Of a DNA stretch of 64,000 nucleotides, positions 41,044 to 51,080 are shown in pieces. The translations under genes were made by a program, and so were the position numbers. Origin of the DNA: Pararhodobacter marinus (GTDB lineage: Bacteria > Pseudomonadota > Alphaproteobacteria > Rhodobacterales > Rhodobacteraceae); assembly GCF_003122215.1 (NCBI RefSeq), contig NZ_QEYD01000005.1, positions 62,001-126,000 of the forward strand, given 5' to 3'. The notes under the pieces were generated by a model. The model saw only the letters and a program-made list of their open reading frames with translations. It made no database searches and had not been told where the DNA came from. How positions within the stretch are numbered: the first letter of the stretch is position 1; each line of letters begins with the position of its first letter.

Positions 41044-42818
41044 CCCGCACGCCGCTCAGACCGCTGGCCCGTGTTCTGGACGCCCGTTCGCAGGGCGTGA
41101 ACCCGTCGGGCATCGAACGCGAAAACCTGCGCCTGCGCCGCGAACAGGTGCGCGATGCCGGGCGCCGCCGGGCGGAATGGCGCATCCTGTTCCTGGCGGT
41201 GGCGTTCTTCGCAGGCTATGCCGCGATCGGCGCCAAGATGGGGATGCTGGCCGCCTCGCCGGTGGCCGAGCCCGAAGCCTATGCCGGCGAATCGATCTCG
41301 GGCGAGCGGGCGGATGTGCTCGACCGCAACGGGCGGCTCCTGGCCACGAACCTCGTCACCCATTCGCTCTATGCCGAAACCCGCTATCTGGTCGATGGCG
41401 TGCGCGCCGCGCATGAGCTGGGGCGCATCTTTCCCGATCTCGATGTCGACCGGCTGGCCGCGCGGCTGACCGATCCCGACCGCCGCTTCGCCTGGATCCG
41501 CGCGCGGGTGTCGCCCGAACAGGCGCAGGCCGCGCATGACATCGGCGAGCCCGGCCTGCTGCTGGGCCCGCGCGACATGCGGCTCTATCCCAACGGGACG
41601 CTGGCCGCGCATGTGCTGGGCGGGACGACATACGGCGAACAGGGGGTGACCGCGGCCGAGATCGAGGGCATCGCGGGGATCGAGCTGGCCGGGGACGACC
41701 GGCTCAGCGATCCCGACCTGGCCGATGTGTCGCTGTCGCTGTCGCTGGACCTGTCGATCCAGGCGGTGGTCGAAGAGGTGCTGGCGGGCGGCATTCAGGT
41801 CTATAACGCCAATGGCGGCTCGGCCATCCTGATGGACGCCTATACCGGCGAGATCGTGTCGATGGCCTCGGCGCCCACCTTCGATCCCAACGACCGGCCC
41901 GCGCCGGCGCTGTCGGGCGACCCGGCCGATTCGCCGCTATTCAACCGCACCGTGCAGGGGCTTTACGAGCTGGGCTCGGTGATGAAGGTCTTCGCCGTGG
42001 CGCAGGCGCTGGAAATGGGGCTGGTCACGCCCGACACGATGGTCGACACCCGCGGCCCGATGCGCTTCGGGCGCCACCGGATCAGCGACATGCACCGCAT
42101 GCCCGCGCAGATGACCGTCACCGACGTGCTGGTCGAATCGTCGAACGTCGGGACCGCGCGGCTGGCGCAGATGATCGGCGCCGAGCAGCAGCGCGCCTTC
42201 CTGCAAAGCTTCGGCTTTCTGGATCCGATGCCGATCGAATTGCCCGAATCGCGCAATGTGCGCCCGCAATACGACCCCCGCTGGTCCGAGATCACCTCGA
42301 TGACCGTCAGCTACGGCCACGGGCTCAGCATGACGCCTTTGCATCTGGCGGCGGGCTACGCGACCATCGTCAATGGCGGCACCCGCGTGCAGCCCACGCT
42401 TCTGCGCCGCACCAACCCGGCGCTGGGCGAGCGGGTGATTTCCGAGCGGACCTCGCGCCAGATGCGGGCGATGATGCGCCGCGTTGTGACGGACGGCACC
42501 GCCTCGATGTTCGGCGAGGCCGAGGGCTATGCCATCGGCGGCAAGACCGGCACCGCCGACAAGCCGAACCCGCAGGGCGGCTATTACGAGGACCGGGTCG
42601 TCGCCACCTTCGCCGGCGCTTTCCCGATGACCGATCCGCGCTACGTTTTCGTCGTGACGATGGACGAGCCGACGGTCTTTGCCGCCGGTCAGAACCGCCG
42701 CACCGCCGGCTGGACGGTCGTTCCCGTGGTGCGCGAGATGGTCGAACGTGTGGCGCCGATGCTGGGCCTGCGTCCGCAGGGCGCGGCGGAGATTGATGCG
42801 ATGCTCCGCCTGCGCTAG
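41040..42818 (+). CDS. ftsI: Peptidoglycan D,D-transpeptidase FtsI (PBP3)
   Basis: This 592-residue septal class B penicillin-binding protein has a cytoplasmic N-terminus, one membrane helix (ILFLAVAFFAGYAAIGA), a periplasmic dimerisation domain (from SGERADVLDRNGRLLATNL) and a transpeptidase domain. The catalytic serine is near residue 313 in GSVMK, followed by SSN and the KTGT motif. The GTG start overlaps the ftsL stop (GTGA). FtsI crosslinks septal peptidoglycan with FtsW, whose gene is not in this window. Confidence 0.95.
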   Translation: MTRTPLRPLARVLDARSQGVNPSGIERENLRLRREQVRDAGRRRAEWRILFLAVAFFAGYAAIGAKMGMLAASPVAEPEAYAGESISGERADVLDRNGRLLATNLVTHSLYAETRYLVDGVRAAHELGRIFPDLDVDRLAARLTDPDRRFAWIRARVSPEQAQAAHDIGEPGLLLGPRDMRLYPNGTLAAHVLGGTTYGEQGVTAAEIEGIAGIELAGDDRLSDPDLADVSLSLSLDLSIQAVVEEVLAGGIQVYNANGGSAILMDAYTGEIVSMASAPTFDPNDRPAPALSGDPADSPLFNRTVQGLYELGSVMKVFAVAQALEMGLVTPDTMVDTRGPMRFGRHRISDMHRMPAQMTVTDVLVESSNVGTARLAQMIGAEQQRAFLQSFGFLDPMPIELPESRNVRPQYDPRWSEITSMTVSYGHGLSMTPLHLAAGYATIVNGGTRVQPTLLRRTNPALGERVISERTSRQMRAMMRRVVTDGTASMFGEAEGYAIGGKTGTADKPNPQGGYYEDRVVATFAGAFPMTDPRYVFVVTMDEPTVFAAGQNRRTAGWTVVPVVREMVERVAPMLGLRPQGAAEIDAMLRLR

Positions 42819-42929
42819 GCATCCCCAAGGGTCGCGACGGCCAATCCGTAAGCGTCGGTGGCGACGGGCCAGTCGGAAGGCCTGTCGCGACGGCAAACCG
42901 CGCGAGCCTGATTGCGCAAGGGGGCAAAG

Positions 42930-44402
42930 ATGACGAAAATCACTCTGGGTGAGTTGGGCCTGACCCCGCGCCGGGGCGATCCCCGGACGCGGGTCGATGC
43001 GATCACGCTCGACAGTCGCGAGGTCAAGCCCGGCACGCTGTTCGCAGCCCTTCCCGGCACGCGTGTCCATGGCGGAGAATTCATCGACCCGGCCTTGCGC
43101 ATGGGGGCGAGCGCCATCCTGACCGATCGCGAAGGCGCCCGCATCGCTGCCGAAACGCTGGATCGTCATGCCGACGCCGCGCTGATCGTGGCCGAGGATC
43201 CGCGCGCCACGCTGGCGATGGCGGCGGCGCTGTTCTTCGGCTCTCAGCCCGCCGTAATGGCCGCCGTGACCGGCACCAACGGCAAGACCTCGGTCGCCAG
43301 TTTCACGCGCCAGATCTGGACCGCGCTGGGCTACGAGGCGATCAATATCGGCACCACCGGGGTCGAGGGCGCCTGGGGCCGTCCGCTGGCCCATACCACC
43401 CCCGATTCGGTGACCTTGCAGCGGCTCCTGGCGCAGGCGGCCGAAGCCGGCGTCACCCATGCCGCGATGGAGGCCAGCTCGCACGGGCTGGATCAGCGGC
43501 GGCTCGAAGGCGTGCGGCTGGCGGCGGCGGCGTTCACCAACCTCTCGCAGGACCATCTCGATTACCATGCCTCGATGGAGGAGTATTTCACCGCGAAAGC
43601 CGGCCTGTTCGCGCGCCTTTTGCCCGAAGACGCGGTGGCGGTGATCAATATCGACGACGAATGGGGCGCCAAGCTGTCGGGTATCGTCGCCCAGCCGGTG
43701 TTGAAGGTCGGCTCGGAAGCCGATTGCGACCTGCGGATCGTCGCGCAACGCTTCCATCCCCACGGCCAGACCCTGCGTTTCGATTTCAAGGGCCATGTCC
43801 ACCAGGTCGATCTGGATCTGGTCGGCGGGTTCCAGGCCTCGAACGCGCTCGTTGCGCTGGGGCTGGTTCTGGCCACCGGCGGGGATACGGACGAGGCGGT
43901 GCGCGCGCTGGAAAGCCTGCAGGGCGTCAAGGGACGGATGCAACTGGCCGCCACGCGTGAGAACGGCGCGCCGATCTATGTCGATTACGCCCATACTCCG
44001 GCGGCGGTGGAAACCGCGCTGAAGGCTTTGCGCCCGCATGTGATGGGGCGGCTGATCGTCGTTCTGGGGGCCGGGGGCGACCGCGACAAGCTCAAGCGCC
44101 CGCTGATGGGCAAGGCGGCGGCGGAGAACGCGGATGTTGTTTTTGTGACAGACGACAACCCCAGAAGCGAGGATCCCGCCGCTATCCGTGCAGAAATATT
44201 GAAAGGCGCGCCCGAGGCCAACGAGGTCGGTGACCGCGCCGAGGCAATCCTGCGCGCGGTCGATGCGCTACAGCCGGGGGACGCGCTGTTGATCGCCGGC
44301 AAGGGGCACGAGACCGGTCAGACCATCGGCGGCGTGGTGTATCCGTTCGACGATCTCGAACAGGCCAGCGTCGCCGCCGCCGCGCTTGACGGGACGCTCT
44401 GA
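42930..44402 (+). CDS. murE: UDP-N-acetylmuramoyl-tripeptide synthetase MurE
   Basis: This 490-residue Mur ligase adds meso-diaminopimelate to UDP-MurNAc-L-Ala-D-Glu. It has the P-loop TGTNGKTS, the EASSHGLDQRR segment and the DDNPR motif that identifies diaminopimelate-specific MurE. The ATG at 42930 has AAGGGGG upstream. It is separated from ftsI by 111 bases, the only sizeable gap within the cluster, so a second promoter there is possible. The start of murF follows directly. Confidence 0.96.
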   Translation: MTKITLGELGLTPRRGDPRTRVDAITLDSREVKPGTLFAALPGTRVHGGEFIDPALRMGASAILTDREGARIAAETLDRHADAALIVAEDPRATLAMAAALFFGSQPAVMAAVTGTNGKTSVASFTRQIWTALGYEAINIGTTGVEGAWGRPLAHTTPDSVTLQRLLAQAAEAGVTHAAMEASSHGLDQRRLEGVRLAAAAFTNLSQDHLDYHASMEEYFTAKAGLFARLLPEDAVAVINIDDEWGAKLSGIVAQPVLKVGSEADCDLRIVAQRFHPHGQTLRFDFKGHVHQVDLDLVGGFQASNALVALGLVLATGGDTDEAVRALESLQGVKGRMQLAATRENGAPIYVDYAHTPAAVETALKALRPHVMGRLIVVLGAGGDRDKLKRPLMGKAAAENADVVFVTDDNPRSEDPAAIRAEILKGAPEANEVGDRAEAILRAVDALQPGDALLIAGKGHETGQTIGGVVYPFDDLEQASVAAAALDGTL

Positions 44403-44403
44403 C

Positions 44404-45834
44404 ATGGCGCTCTGGACACAGCGCGACGCCGAGCAGGCCACCGGCGGCACCGCGACCGCGCCTTTCGAGGTCACGGGCCTTTCCATCGATACCCGCACGA
44501 TCCGCCCGGGCGAGATGTTCATCGCCCTGAGCGCCGCGCGCGACGGCCACGATTTCGTGGCGCAGGCCTTCGAGAAGGGCGCCGCTGCCGCGCTTGTCAG
44601 CTGTGTCCCCAAGGGCGTCACCGGTCCTTGTCTGGTCGTCCCAGACGTGCTGGACGCGCTGGTCGCGCTGGCGAAGGCCGCGCGGGCGCGCACGCAGGCG
44701 CGGGTGATCGCCGTGACCGGCTCGGTCGGCAAAACCTCGACCAAGGAGATGCTGCGCCATGTCCTGTCGCGGCAAGGCGCCACCCATGCCGCCGAGGCGA
44801 GCTACAACAACCATTGGGGCGTGCCCCTGACGCTGGCGCGGATGCCCGCCGATACCCGTTACGCGGTGATCGAGATCGGCATGAACCATCCCGGCGAGAT
44901 CGCGCCGCTGGCGCGGCTCGCGCGGCCGCATGTCGCGCTCGTCACCATCGTCGCCTCGGCGCATCTGGAAGCCTTCGGTTCGCTCGATGGGATCGCGCAT
45001 GAAAAGGCCGCGATCTTCGACGGGCTCGAACCGGACGGAACCGCGCTTTACAATGCCGATCTGCCGACGACGCCGATCCTGGCCCGTGCCGCCGCCAAGG
45101 CCGGGCAGGCGCTGGGCTTCGGCGAGGCAGAGGACGCGGCCTACCACGTCACCGAGATTTCGATTTCCGCCGACAGCTCGGCTGTGCGGGGCGAAATCGC
45201 CCTGCAGCCGGGCCATCCGGCTCGGAAATTCCTGTTCAAGACGGGCGCGCCGGGCCGCCATCTGGCGATGAACGCCGTGGCCGCGCTTGCCGCGGCCGAG
45301 GCCGCCGGAGCCGAATGGGACATCGCGGCGCTGGATATCGCCGACTGGCGCCCGCCTGCCGGGCGCGGCCAGCAGGAGGTGATCCGCCTCGACAGCGAGA
45401 TCGACGCCAGCATCACGCTGATCGACGACGCCTTCAACGCGAACCCCGCCTCGATGGAAGCCGCCTTCGAGGTGCTCGCCGCCACGCCCACAGGGCCGGG
45501 CGGGCGCCGCGTGGCGATTCTGGGCGAGATGCTGGAACTGGGCCCCGACGAGAGCGCGATGCATGCCGGCCTCGCGCGGCATCCCGCGCTGGATCGGATG
45601 GACGTCATCCACACGGTCGGTCCCCGGATGCAGGCGCTGGCCGAGGCGCTGCCCGAAAGGCTGCGGGGTCTGCATGTCGCGCAGGCCGACGATCTGGGCG
45701 AACAGGCCCACAACCTGGTGCAGCCCGGGGACGTGGTGCTGGTGAAGGGCTCGAAAGGCAGTTATGTGTCGCGTGTGGTTGACGTCCTGCGCAACCTCGA
45801 CCACCCGCTTCCCGACGAGCAGACAGGGAAATAG
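44404..45834 (+). CDS. murF: UDP-N-acetylmuramoyl-tripeptide--D-alanyl-D-alanine ligase
   Basis: This 476-residue Mur ligase completes the pentapeptide by adding D-Ala-D-Ala. The P-loop is TGSVGKTSTKEML, followed by SYNNHWGVPLTL, EIGMNHPGEI and DDAFNANPASM, all typical of MurF. It begins one base after the murE stop, and mraY starts three bases after it, so it lies within the same translated unit. Confidence 0.96.
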   Translation: MALWTQRDAEQATGGTATAPFEVTGLSIDTRTIRPGEMFIALSAARDGHDFVAQAFEKGAAAALVSCVPKGVTGPCLVVPDVLDALVALAKAARARTQARVIAVTGSVGKTSTKEMLRHVLSRQGATHAAEASYNNHWGVPLTLARMPADTRYAVIEIGMNHPGEIAPLARLARPHVALVTIVASAHLEAFGSLDGIAHEKAAIFDGLEPDGTALYNADLPTTPILARAAAKAGQALGFGEAEDAAYHVTEISISADSSAVRGEIALQPGHPARKFLFKTGAPGRHLAMNAVAALAAAEAAGAEWDIAALDIADWRPPAGRGQQEVIRLDSEIDASITLIDDAFNANPASMEAAFEVLAATPTGPGGRRVAILGEMLELGPDESAMHAGLARHPALDRMDVIHTVGPRMQALAEALPERLRGLHVAQADDLGEQAHNLVQPGDVVLVKGSKGSYVSRVVDVLRNLDHPLPDEQTGK

Positions 45835-45837
45835 CCA

Positions 45838-46923
45838 ATGCTCTACTGGCTTGCCGAGTTTTCCGAGGCCTTCATCGGCTTCAACCTTTTCCGTTACATC
45901 ACCGTGCGAGCGGGGGCGGCCTTTTTCACCGCCCTCATTTTCGGCTTCGTCTTCGGACCGCCGCTGATCAACTTCCTGCGCAGGCGGCAGGGCAAGGGCC
46001 AGCCGATCCGCGAGGACGGGCCCGAATCGCACCTGCTGACCAAGAAGGGCACGCCCACGATGGGCGGGCTGCTGATCCTCTCGGCGCTGTCGGTGTCGAC
46101 GCTGCTCTGGGCGCGGCTCGACAATCCCTATGTGTGGATCACGCTGCTGGTGACCTGGGGCTTCGGCCTGATCGGTTTCGCCGACGATTACGCCAAGGTG
46201 ACGAAATCGAACACCAAGGGCGTCTCGGGCAAGATCCGCATGGGCGCCGGGCTGGTGATCGCGGCGCTGGCGGCGGTGGCCGCCGCATGGGCCCATCCGG
46301 CCGAGCTGACGGGCCAGCTGGCGATGCCGGTGTTCAAGGCCGCGCTCATCGATATGGGGTTGTTCTACGTGCCCTTCGCGATGATCGTGATCGTCGGCGC
46401 CGCCAACGCGGTCAACCTGACGGACGGTCTGGACGGGCTGGCGATCATGCCGGTGATGATCGCCGCATCCACGCTGGGTGTCATCGCCTATGCCGTGGGC
46501 CGCGTCGACTTTACCGCCTATCTGGACGTGCATTACGTCCCGGGCACGGGCGAATTGCTGATCTTCACCGCCGCGCTGGCGGGCGGGGGGCTGGGCTTCT
46601 TGTGGTACAACGCCCCGCCGGCCGCCGTGTTCATGGGCGATACCGGCTCATTGGCGCTGGGCGGCGCGCTGGGGGCGATCGCGGTCTGCATCAAGCACGA
46701 GATCGTGCTGGCCATCGTCGGCGGGCTGTTCGTGGTCGAGGCGCTGAGCGTGATCATCCAGGTGGCCTATTTCAAGCGCACCGGGCGCCGGGTCTTCCTG
46801 ATGGCACCGATCCACCACCATTTCGAGAAACGCGGCTGGGCCGAGCCGCAGATCGTCATCCGGTTCTGGATCATCAGCCTCGTTCTGGCGCTGATCGGGC
46901 TGGCGACGCTGAAGATCCGCTAA
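45838..46923 (+). CDS. mraY: Phospho-N-acetylmuramoyl-pentapeptide-transferase
   Basis: This 361-residue integral membrane enzyme transfers phospho-MurNAc-pentapeptide to undecaprenyl phosphate to form lipid I. About ten membrane helices are visible, with the family motifs [18 protein letters not shown] with the catalytic aspartates, [10 protein letters not shown] and [13 protein letters not shown]. It is followed by a strong terminator, so the dcw operon ends here without murD, ftsW, murG and the remaining genes normally next in the cluster. Confidence 0.97.
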   Translation: MLYWLAEFSEAFIGFNLFRYITVRAGAAFFTALIFGFVFGPPLINFLRRRQGKGQPIREDGPESHLLTKKGTPTMGGLLILSALSVSTLLWARLDNPYVWITLLVTWGFGLIGFADDYAKVTKSNTKGVSGKIRMGAGLVIAALAAVAAAWAHPAELTGQLAMPVFKAALIDMGLFYVPFAMIVIVGAANAVNLTDGLDGLAIMPVMIAASTLGVIAYAVGRVDFTAYLDVHYVPGTGELLIFTAALAGGGLGFLWYNAPPAAVFMGDTGSLALGGALGAIAVCIKHEIVLAIVGGLFVVEALSVIIQVAYFKRTGRRVFLMAPIHHHFEKRGWAEPQIVIRFWIISLVLALIGLATLKIR

Positions 46924-46950
46924 ACCGCCCGTCGCTGTACGCAAGTCTCA

Positions 46951-46978
46951 AGCCCGCCCCGGTCCCCGAGGGCGGGCT
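46951..46978 (+). terminator. Rho-independent terminator after mraY
   Basis: AGCCCGCCC pairs perfectly with GGGCGGGCT around a ten-base loop and is followed by TT and a further T, 28 bases after the stop. Confidence 0.8.
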
Positions 46979-47083
46979 TTTCGCGACGTTACCCGCGCAG
47001 ACAGGATTTCGTGACCGACGGGCAAGGAACACGCGCCGCCCACAGCGGTTACTCCCCCAACGGAAACGAACAGGAGTGCTGAC

Positions 47084-47644
47084 ATGCAATCGCTGTCTGG
47101 AAAGAAAATCGCCATCCTCGCCACCCATGGTTTCGAGCAATCCGAGCTGGAAGTGCCGCTCAACGATCTGCGTGACGCGGGGGCCCAGGTCCATGTCGTC
47201 TCGCTTGAAGAGGGCCAGATCAAGGGCTGGGATGAAAGCGACTGGGGCCGTGCGGTGCCGGTCGACGTAACCCTGTCTGATGCCAGCGCCGCCGATTACG
47301 ACGCGCTGGTCCTGCCCGGCGGGCAGATCAATCCCGACCTTCTGCGGGTCGAAGAGAAGGCGCTCGACTTCGTCAAAGCGTTCTGGACCGACAAGAAGGT
47401 CGTGGCGGCGATCTGCCATGCACCGTGGCTTCTGGCCGAGGCGGGGATCGCCAAGGGGCGCAAGCTGACCTCGTACAAGTCGATCCGTACCGACATGATC
47501 AATGCAGGCGCCGAGTGGCACGATGCCGAGGTCGTCACCGATCAGGGCCTTATCACCAGCCGCAACCCGGGCGACCTGAAAGCCTTCGTGGCGAAGATCG
47601 CCGAAGAGATCAACGAAGGCCGCCACGAACGCCGCGCGGCCTGA
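47084..47644 (+). CDS. DJ-1/PfpI family protein
   Basis: This 186-residue protein has the DJ-1/PfpI fold with the nucleophile cysteine in AICHAPWLLAEAG and the LVLPGGQINPDLLR segment. Members include YhbO-type stress proteins and PfpI-like peptidases; activities proposed for the group (deglycase, protease, glyoxalase III) are debated. The start has AGGAGTG upstream and a clear hairpin terminator follows. Confidence 0.92.
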   Translation: MQSLSGKKIAILATHGFEQSELEVPLNDLRDAGAQVHVVSLEEGQIKGWDESDWGRAVPVDVTLSDASAADYDALVLPGGQINPDLLRVEEKALDFVKAFWTDKKVVAAICHAPWLLAEAGIAKGRKLTSYKSIRTDMINAGAEWHDAEVVTDQGLITSRNPGDLKAFVAKIAEEINEGRHERRAA

Positions 47645-47667
47645 CCGGAAATCTCGTCACAAACGCC

Positions 47668-47691
47668 AGAGCCGCCCCTCGGGGCGGCTCT
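47668..47691 (+). terminator. Terminator after the PfpI-like gene
   Basis: A palindrome AGAGCCGCCCC / GGGGCGGCTCT with a minimal loop lies 23 bases after the stop codon and is followed by TTG. It may also end transcription from the opposite strand. Confidence 0.75.
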
Positions 47692-47715
47692 TTGCGCTGC
47701 TGGTCTGCCGGTGGC

Positions 47716-47973
47716 TCAGTGGCTCTTGGCGCGTGCCAGCATCCCGCTGTTGCGGCAATAGGCAGGGGGGGTGTCGGCGTCGTGGCCGTGGGCGTCCATC
47801 CAGTTCCGGCAATCGCCCGAGCCTTCGCAACCCATGCAGACCAGCACTGCGTTGCGCAGCTCCTGTCCCTGGATGCGGCCGAACATCAGCGCTTCGGCCA
47901 GATCGGCGTGAACGGTTTCAGCCATCGACCCGATCAGGTCCGAATGCTGGTCAAGTTTCTTGAGAAATCCCAT
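47716..47973 (-). CDS. DUF6455 family protein
   Basis: This 85-residue protein fits the DUF6455 family of Rhodobacterales (MFGRIQGQELRNAVLVCMGC, GSGDCRNWMDAH, PPAYCRNSGM). Four cysteines in two pairs suggest metal binding or a redox role. No function is established. The ATG at 47973 is chosen because the conserved part begins with it; the frame is open upstream only by GC bias. It stands alone between a terminator and the der gene. Confidence 0.8.
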   Translation of the reverse strand: MGFLKKLDQHSDLIGSMAETVHADLAEALMFGRIQGQELRNAVLVCMGCEGSGDCRNWMDAHGHDADTPPAYCRNSGMLARAKSH

Positions 47974-48173
47974 GGCGGCGGCTCCGGTTCGGTTGAAGGC
48001 ATGAACTGGTTGCAAAGATAACCGCGCAGGAGCCCACCAACCTTGATCCGGATCAAATCGCACCCGCCTTCCTGAAGACGTGCCAATGGCGGGAGAACAG
48101 CCGTAAACGCAGAACGGCCCGCGCGGGTTTCCCCATGCGGGCCGTGTCCGGGAAAGGCGGCCGGTGCCCGTTA

Positions 48174-49649
48174 TCAGTGTTTCGGCGCGATGTGCTTTTT
48201 CAGCTTCGAGCGCTGCGCGGTCTTGCGGCCCTTGAACGGGTTCTGGTCCGACTGACCCCGGAACCACAGACGGATCGGCGTGCCCGGCATGTCGAAACTC
48301 TCGCGCAGACCGTTCACCAGATACCGGCGATAGGCTTCGGGCAGTTCGTCGGGATGCGAGCATTTCACCACGAAGCCCGGCGGACGCGTCTTGGCCTGGG
48401 TGATGTATTTCAGCTTGATGCGGCGGCCGCCCGGGGCAGGGGGCGGATGCGCCTCGGTCATCGCGCTGAGCCAGTTGTTCAGCCGCGAGGTGCCGACGCG
48501 CCGGTTCCAGATCGCGTGCGCGCGCAGGATCGCGTCGTGCAGGCGGTCCATGCCGCGCCCGGTCTTGGCCGAAACGGTGACCAGCGGTGCGCCCTTCAAC
48601 TGCGGCAGCAGCTTCTCGAAGCCCTGCAGCAGCGCTTTCAGCTTGTCCTGCTTGTCGTCTTCCAGATCCCACTTGTTGACCGCGACGACGACCGCACGGC
48701 CTTCGGTTTCGGCCAGATCGGCGATGCGCAGATCCTGCGTCTCGAACGGGATCGCGGCGTCCAGCAGGACGACCACCACCTCGGCGAACTTGACCGCGCG
48801 CAGACCGTCCGCGACCGAGAGTTTCTCGATCTTGTCGGTGACGCGGGCGCGGCGACGCATCCCGGCAGTGTCGAACAGCCGCATCGGCGTGCCGTTCCAC
48901 TGGAAGGGCAGGGCGATGGAATCGCGGGTGATCCCGGCTTCGGGACCGGTGAGCAGGCGGTCCTCGCCGATGATCTGGTTGATCAGCGTCGATTTGCCCG
49001 CATTCGGGCGCCCGATCACCGCCACCTGCAACGGGCGCTTCAGCGTCGGCGCCCAGTCGGGCGCGGCCTCGCCGCCCTCGGTATTGTCGGTCTCGCTGTC
49101 TTCCTCGACGGTGACATCCGTGATCGGCGCCTCGGCCTGTGCACGCTCCTCGAACCCTTTCGCCAGCGGCATCAGCTGGTGATAAAGCTCATCCATCCCC
49201 GCGCCATGCTCGGCCGACAGGCGGATCGGCTCACCCAGACCCAGCGAGAAGGCTTCCAGATAACCGCCTTCGGCCGCGTTGCCCTCGGACTTGTTGGCGG
49301 CAAGGATCACGTGGCGCGCGCGGCGGCGCAGGATGTCGGCGAAGATTTCGTCGGCGGGGGTCACGCCCACGCGCGCGTCGATCATGAACAGGCAGACATC
49401 GACCATTTCGACCGCGCGCTCGGTCAGGCGGCGCATCCGGCCCTGCAGGCTGTCATCGGTGACATTTTCCAGCCCCGCCGTGTCGATCACGGTGAAGCGC
49501 AGGTTCTGCAGCCGCGCCTCGCCCTCGCGCAGGTCGCGCGTGACGCCGGGCTGGTCGTCGACCAGCGCCAGTTTCTTGCCGACGAGGCGGTTGAAGAGCG
49601 TGGACTTGCCCACGTTGGGCCGGCCCACGAGGGCAAGGGTAAAGGACAT
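48174..49649 (-). CDS. der: Ribosome biogenesis GTPase Der (EngA)
   Basis: This 491-residue protein has two tandem GTPase domains, each with Walker A ([14 protein letters not shown] near residue 8 and [14 protein letters not shown] near 210), and a C-terminal KH-like domain ending in a basic tail ([20 protein letters not shown]). Der is required for 50S subunit assembly. The linker between the GTPase domains is long and acidic ([13 protein letters not shown]). The bamB-like gene precedes it in the same direction, with a 59-base gap, as in many bacteria. Confidence 0.97.
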   Translation of the reverse strand: MSFTLALVGRPNVGKSTLFNRLVGKKLALVDDQPGVTRDLREGEARLQNLRFTVIDTAGLENVTDDSLQGRMRRLTERAVEMVDVCLFMIDARVGVTPADEIFADILRRRARHVILAANKSEGNAAEGGYLEAFSLGLGEPIRLSAEHGAGMDELYHQLMPLAKGFEERAQAEAPITDVTVEEDSETDNTEGGEAAPDWAPTLKRPLQVAVIGRPNAGKSTLINQIIGEDRLLTGPEAGITRDSIALPFQWNGTPMRLFDTAGMRRRARVTDKIEKLSVADGLRAVKFAEVVVVLLDAAIPFETQDLRIADLAETEGRAVVVAVNKWDLEDDKQDKLKALLQGFEKLLPQLKGAPLVTVSAKTGRGMDRLHDAILRAHAIWNRRVGTSRLNNWLSAMTEAHPPPAPGGRRIKLKYITQAKTRPPGFVVKCSHPDELPEAYRRYLVNGLRESFDMPGTPIRLWFRGQSDQNPFKGRKTAQRSKLKKHIAPKH

Positions 49650-49708
49650 GACGCACTCTCAGGACGGAAACCGCCCACATAGGCGGCACCGCCCCGATTG
49701 TAAAGCCG

Positions 49709-51025
49709 TCAGCGATAGGCCAGCAACTGGCCTTCGCGGTTGAGGATATACATCACCCCGCCCGCGACGATCGGCGCCGAGGCCGCGCCTTCGGGGATCG
49801 GGATCTCGGCGACGATGGCGCCCGAGGCCGGATCGAAGCCGCGCAGCACGCCCTCGCCCGAGGCCACCCAGAGCCGCCCGCCGGCCAGAACCGGGCCGTG
49901 TTGGGGGAAGATCGACAGGCGGCGGCGCAGGCGCGACGTGGTGTAGAGCGGCAGTTCCGTGGCCCAGATCACCGAGCCATCCGCCGCGTTGAGCCGCATC
50001 AGCCGGTTCTGGTCGCTGACCAGAAAGACCGAACCGCCCACCGGCCAGACCGGCGCATTGGCGCCTTCCTCGGTCGTCCAGATCGCCCGCCCGGTTTCGG
50101 CGTCCAGCGCGAACAGGCGACCCGACTGGTTCGCGGCGTAGATCCGGTTGCCATCGACCACCGGATCGCCGGTCAGCGCGGGGATCGTGCCCAGGGCGGC
50201 GCCGGTGCGGCGGCCCACGGCGGCGGTGGTCCAGGTCTGCCCGCCATTCGAGCGGCGCACGGCGGTCAGCTCGCCCGATTGCGTCGGAAAGACCACCAGA
50301 TCGCCCGCCACAGCCGGGGCCGAACCGCGCGCCACGGTCGAGCGGGCGGGTGTGCCCGGCAGCGTCCACTCGATGCGCCCGCTTGCGGCGTCGAGCGCCC
50401 AGAGCGTCGAATCCAGCGCGGTGACATAGACGGTATCGCCCGAAACGGCGGGTGAGCCGTTCAGCGGGCTGTCGAAATCGACGCGCCACAGCTCCTGCCC
50501 GGTGGCCGTGTCGAGCGCGGCAAGGAAGGCGTTGGCCGAGGCCACGAAGAGCCGCCCGCCGCTCACCGCCAGCGCCCCGCCCGAGGCCGAAGAGCGCGCT
50601 TCGCGGGTGGTCGTCAGGTCGGTGGCCCAGATCGCCGCCCCCGACGCCGAGGTCGCCTGCACGCGCGAGCGCGCATCCAGCGTGTAGATCGCGCCATTCG
50701 CGGCGACCGGGTCCGTGGTCAGGCGCGCGCGGCGGCTGTCGCCCTGACCGATGGGCGTGGCCCAGATCAGCTGCGGATTGGCCGACAAGGCCGGGTGAGC
50801 GGGCCGCGCGCCCGGCGTGCCCTGCCGCTGGGTCCAGGCGGCATTGGCATTCTGCGCCGGCAGCGAGATGGCGACGGTGCGGTTTTCCACCTCGGCCTCG
50901 CCGCCGCCCCAGGGCGCGCGCAGATCGACGCGCTCGCCTTCCAGGATTTCCTCGCGGTTGCAGGCGGCGGTCAGGGCGGTCGCGCCGATCAGGGCGCCGA
51001 TGGCAAGAATACGGGTCACGCTCAC
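49709..51025 (-). CDS. bamB: BamB-like outer-membrane assembly lipoprotein (PQQ-type beta-propeller)
   Basis: This 438-residue protein starts with a lipoprotein signal (AIGALIGATALTAACNR, with the lipobox cysteine at residue 22) and then forms repeated PQQ-like beta-propeller blades (ALDTATGQELW, ALDAASGRIEW, ALDAETGRAIW, LNAADGSVIW). BamB supports beta-barrel insertion by the BAM complex. The gene lies between a YfgM-like gene and der, the same neighbourhood as yfgM-bamB-der in gammaproteobacteria, which supports the assignment. Confidence 0.9.
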   Translation of the reverse strand: MSVTRILAIGALIGATALTAACNREEILEGERVDLRAPWGGGEAEVENRTVAISLPAQNANAAWTQRQGTPGARPAHPALSANPQLIWATPIGQGDSRRARLTTDPVAANGAIYTLDARSRVQATSASGAAIWATDLTTTREARSSASGGALAVSGGRLFVASANAFLAALDTATGQELWRVDFDSPLNGSPAVSGDTVYVTALDSTLWALDAASGRIEWTLPGTPARSTVARGSAPAVAGDLVVFPTQSGELTAVRRSNGGQTWTTAAVGRRTGAALGTIPALTGDPVVDGNRIYAANQSGRLFALDAETGRAIWTTEEGANAPVWPVGGSVFLVSDQNRLMRLNAADGSVIWATELPLYTTSRLRRRLSIFPQHGPVLAGGRLWVASGEGVLRGFDPASGAIVAEIPIPEGAASAPIVAGGVMYILNREGQLLAYR

Positions 51026-51080
51026 GTCGGAATCTCCGTCAGGTCAGCCAGAAAGGGGGCGGGAAGGGGCGGCAAGCCGG

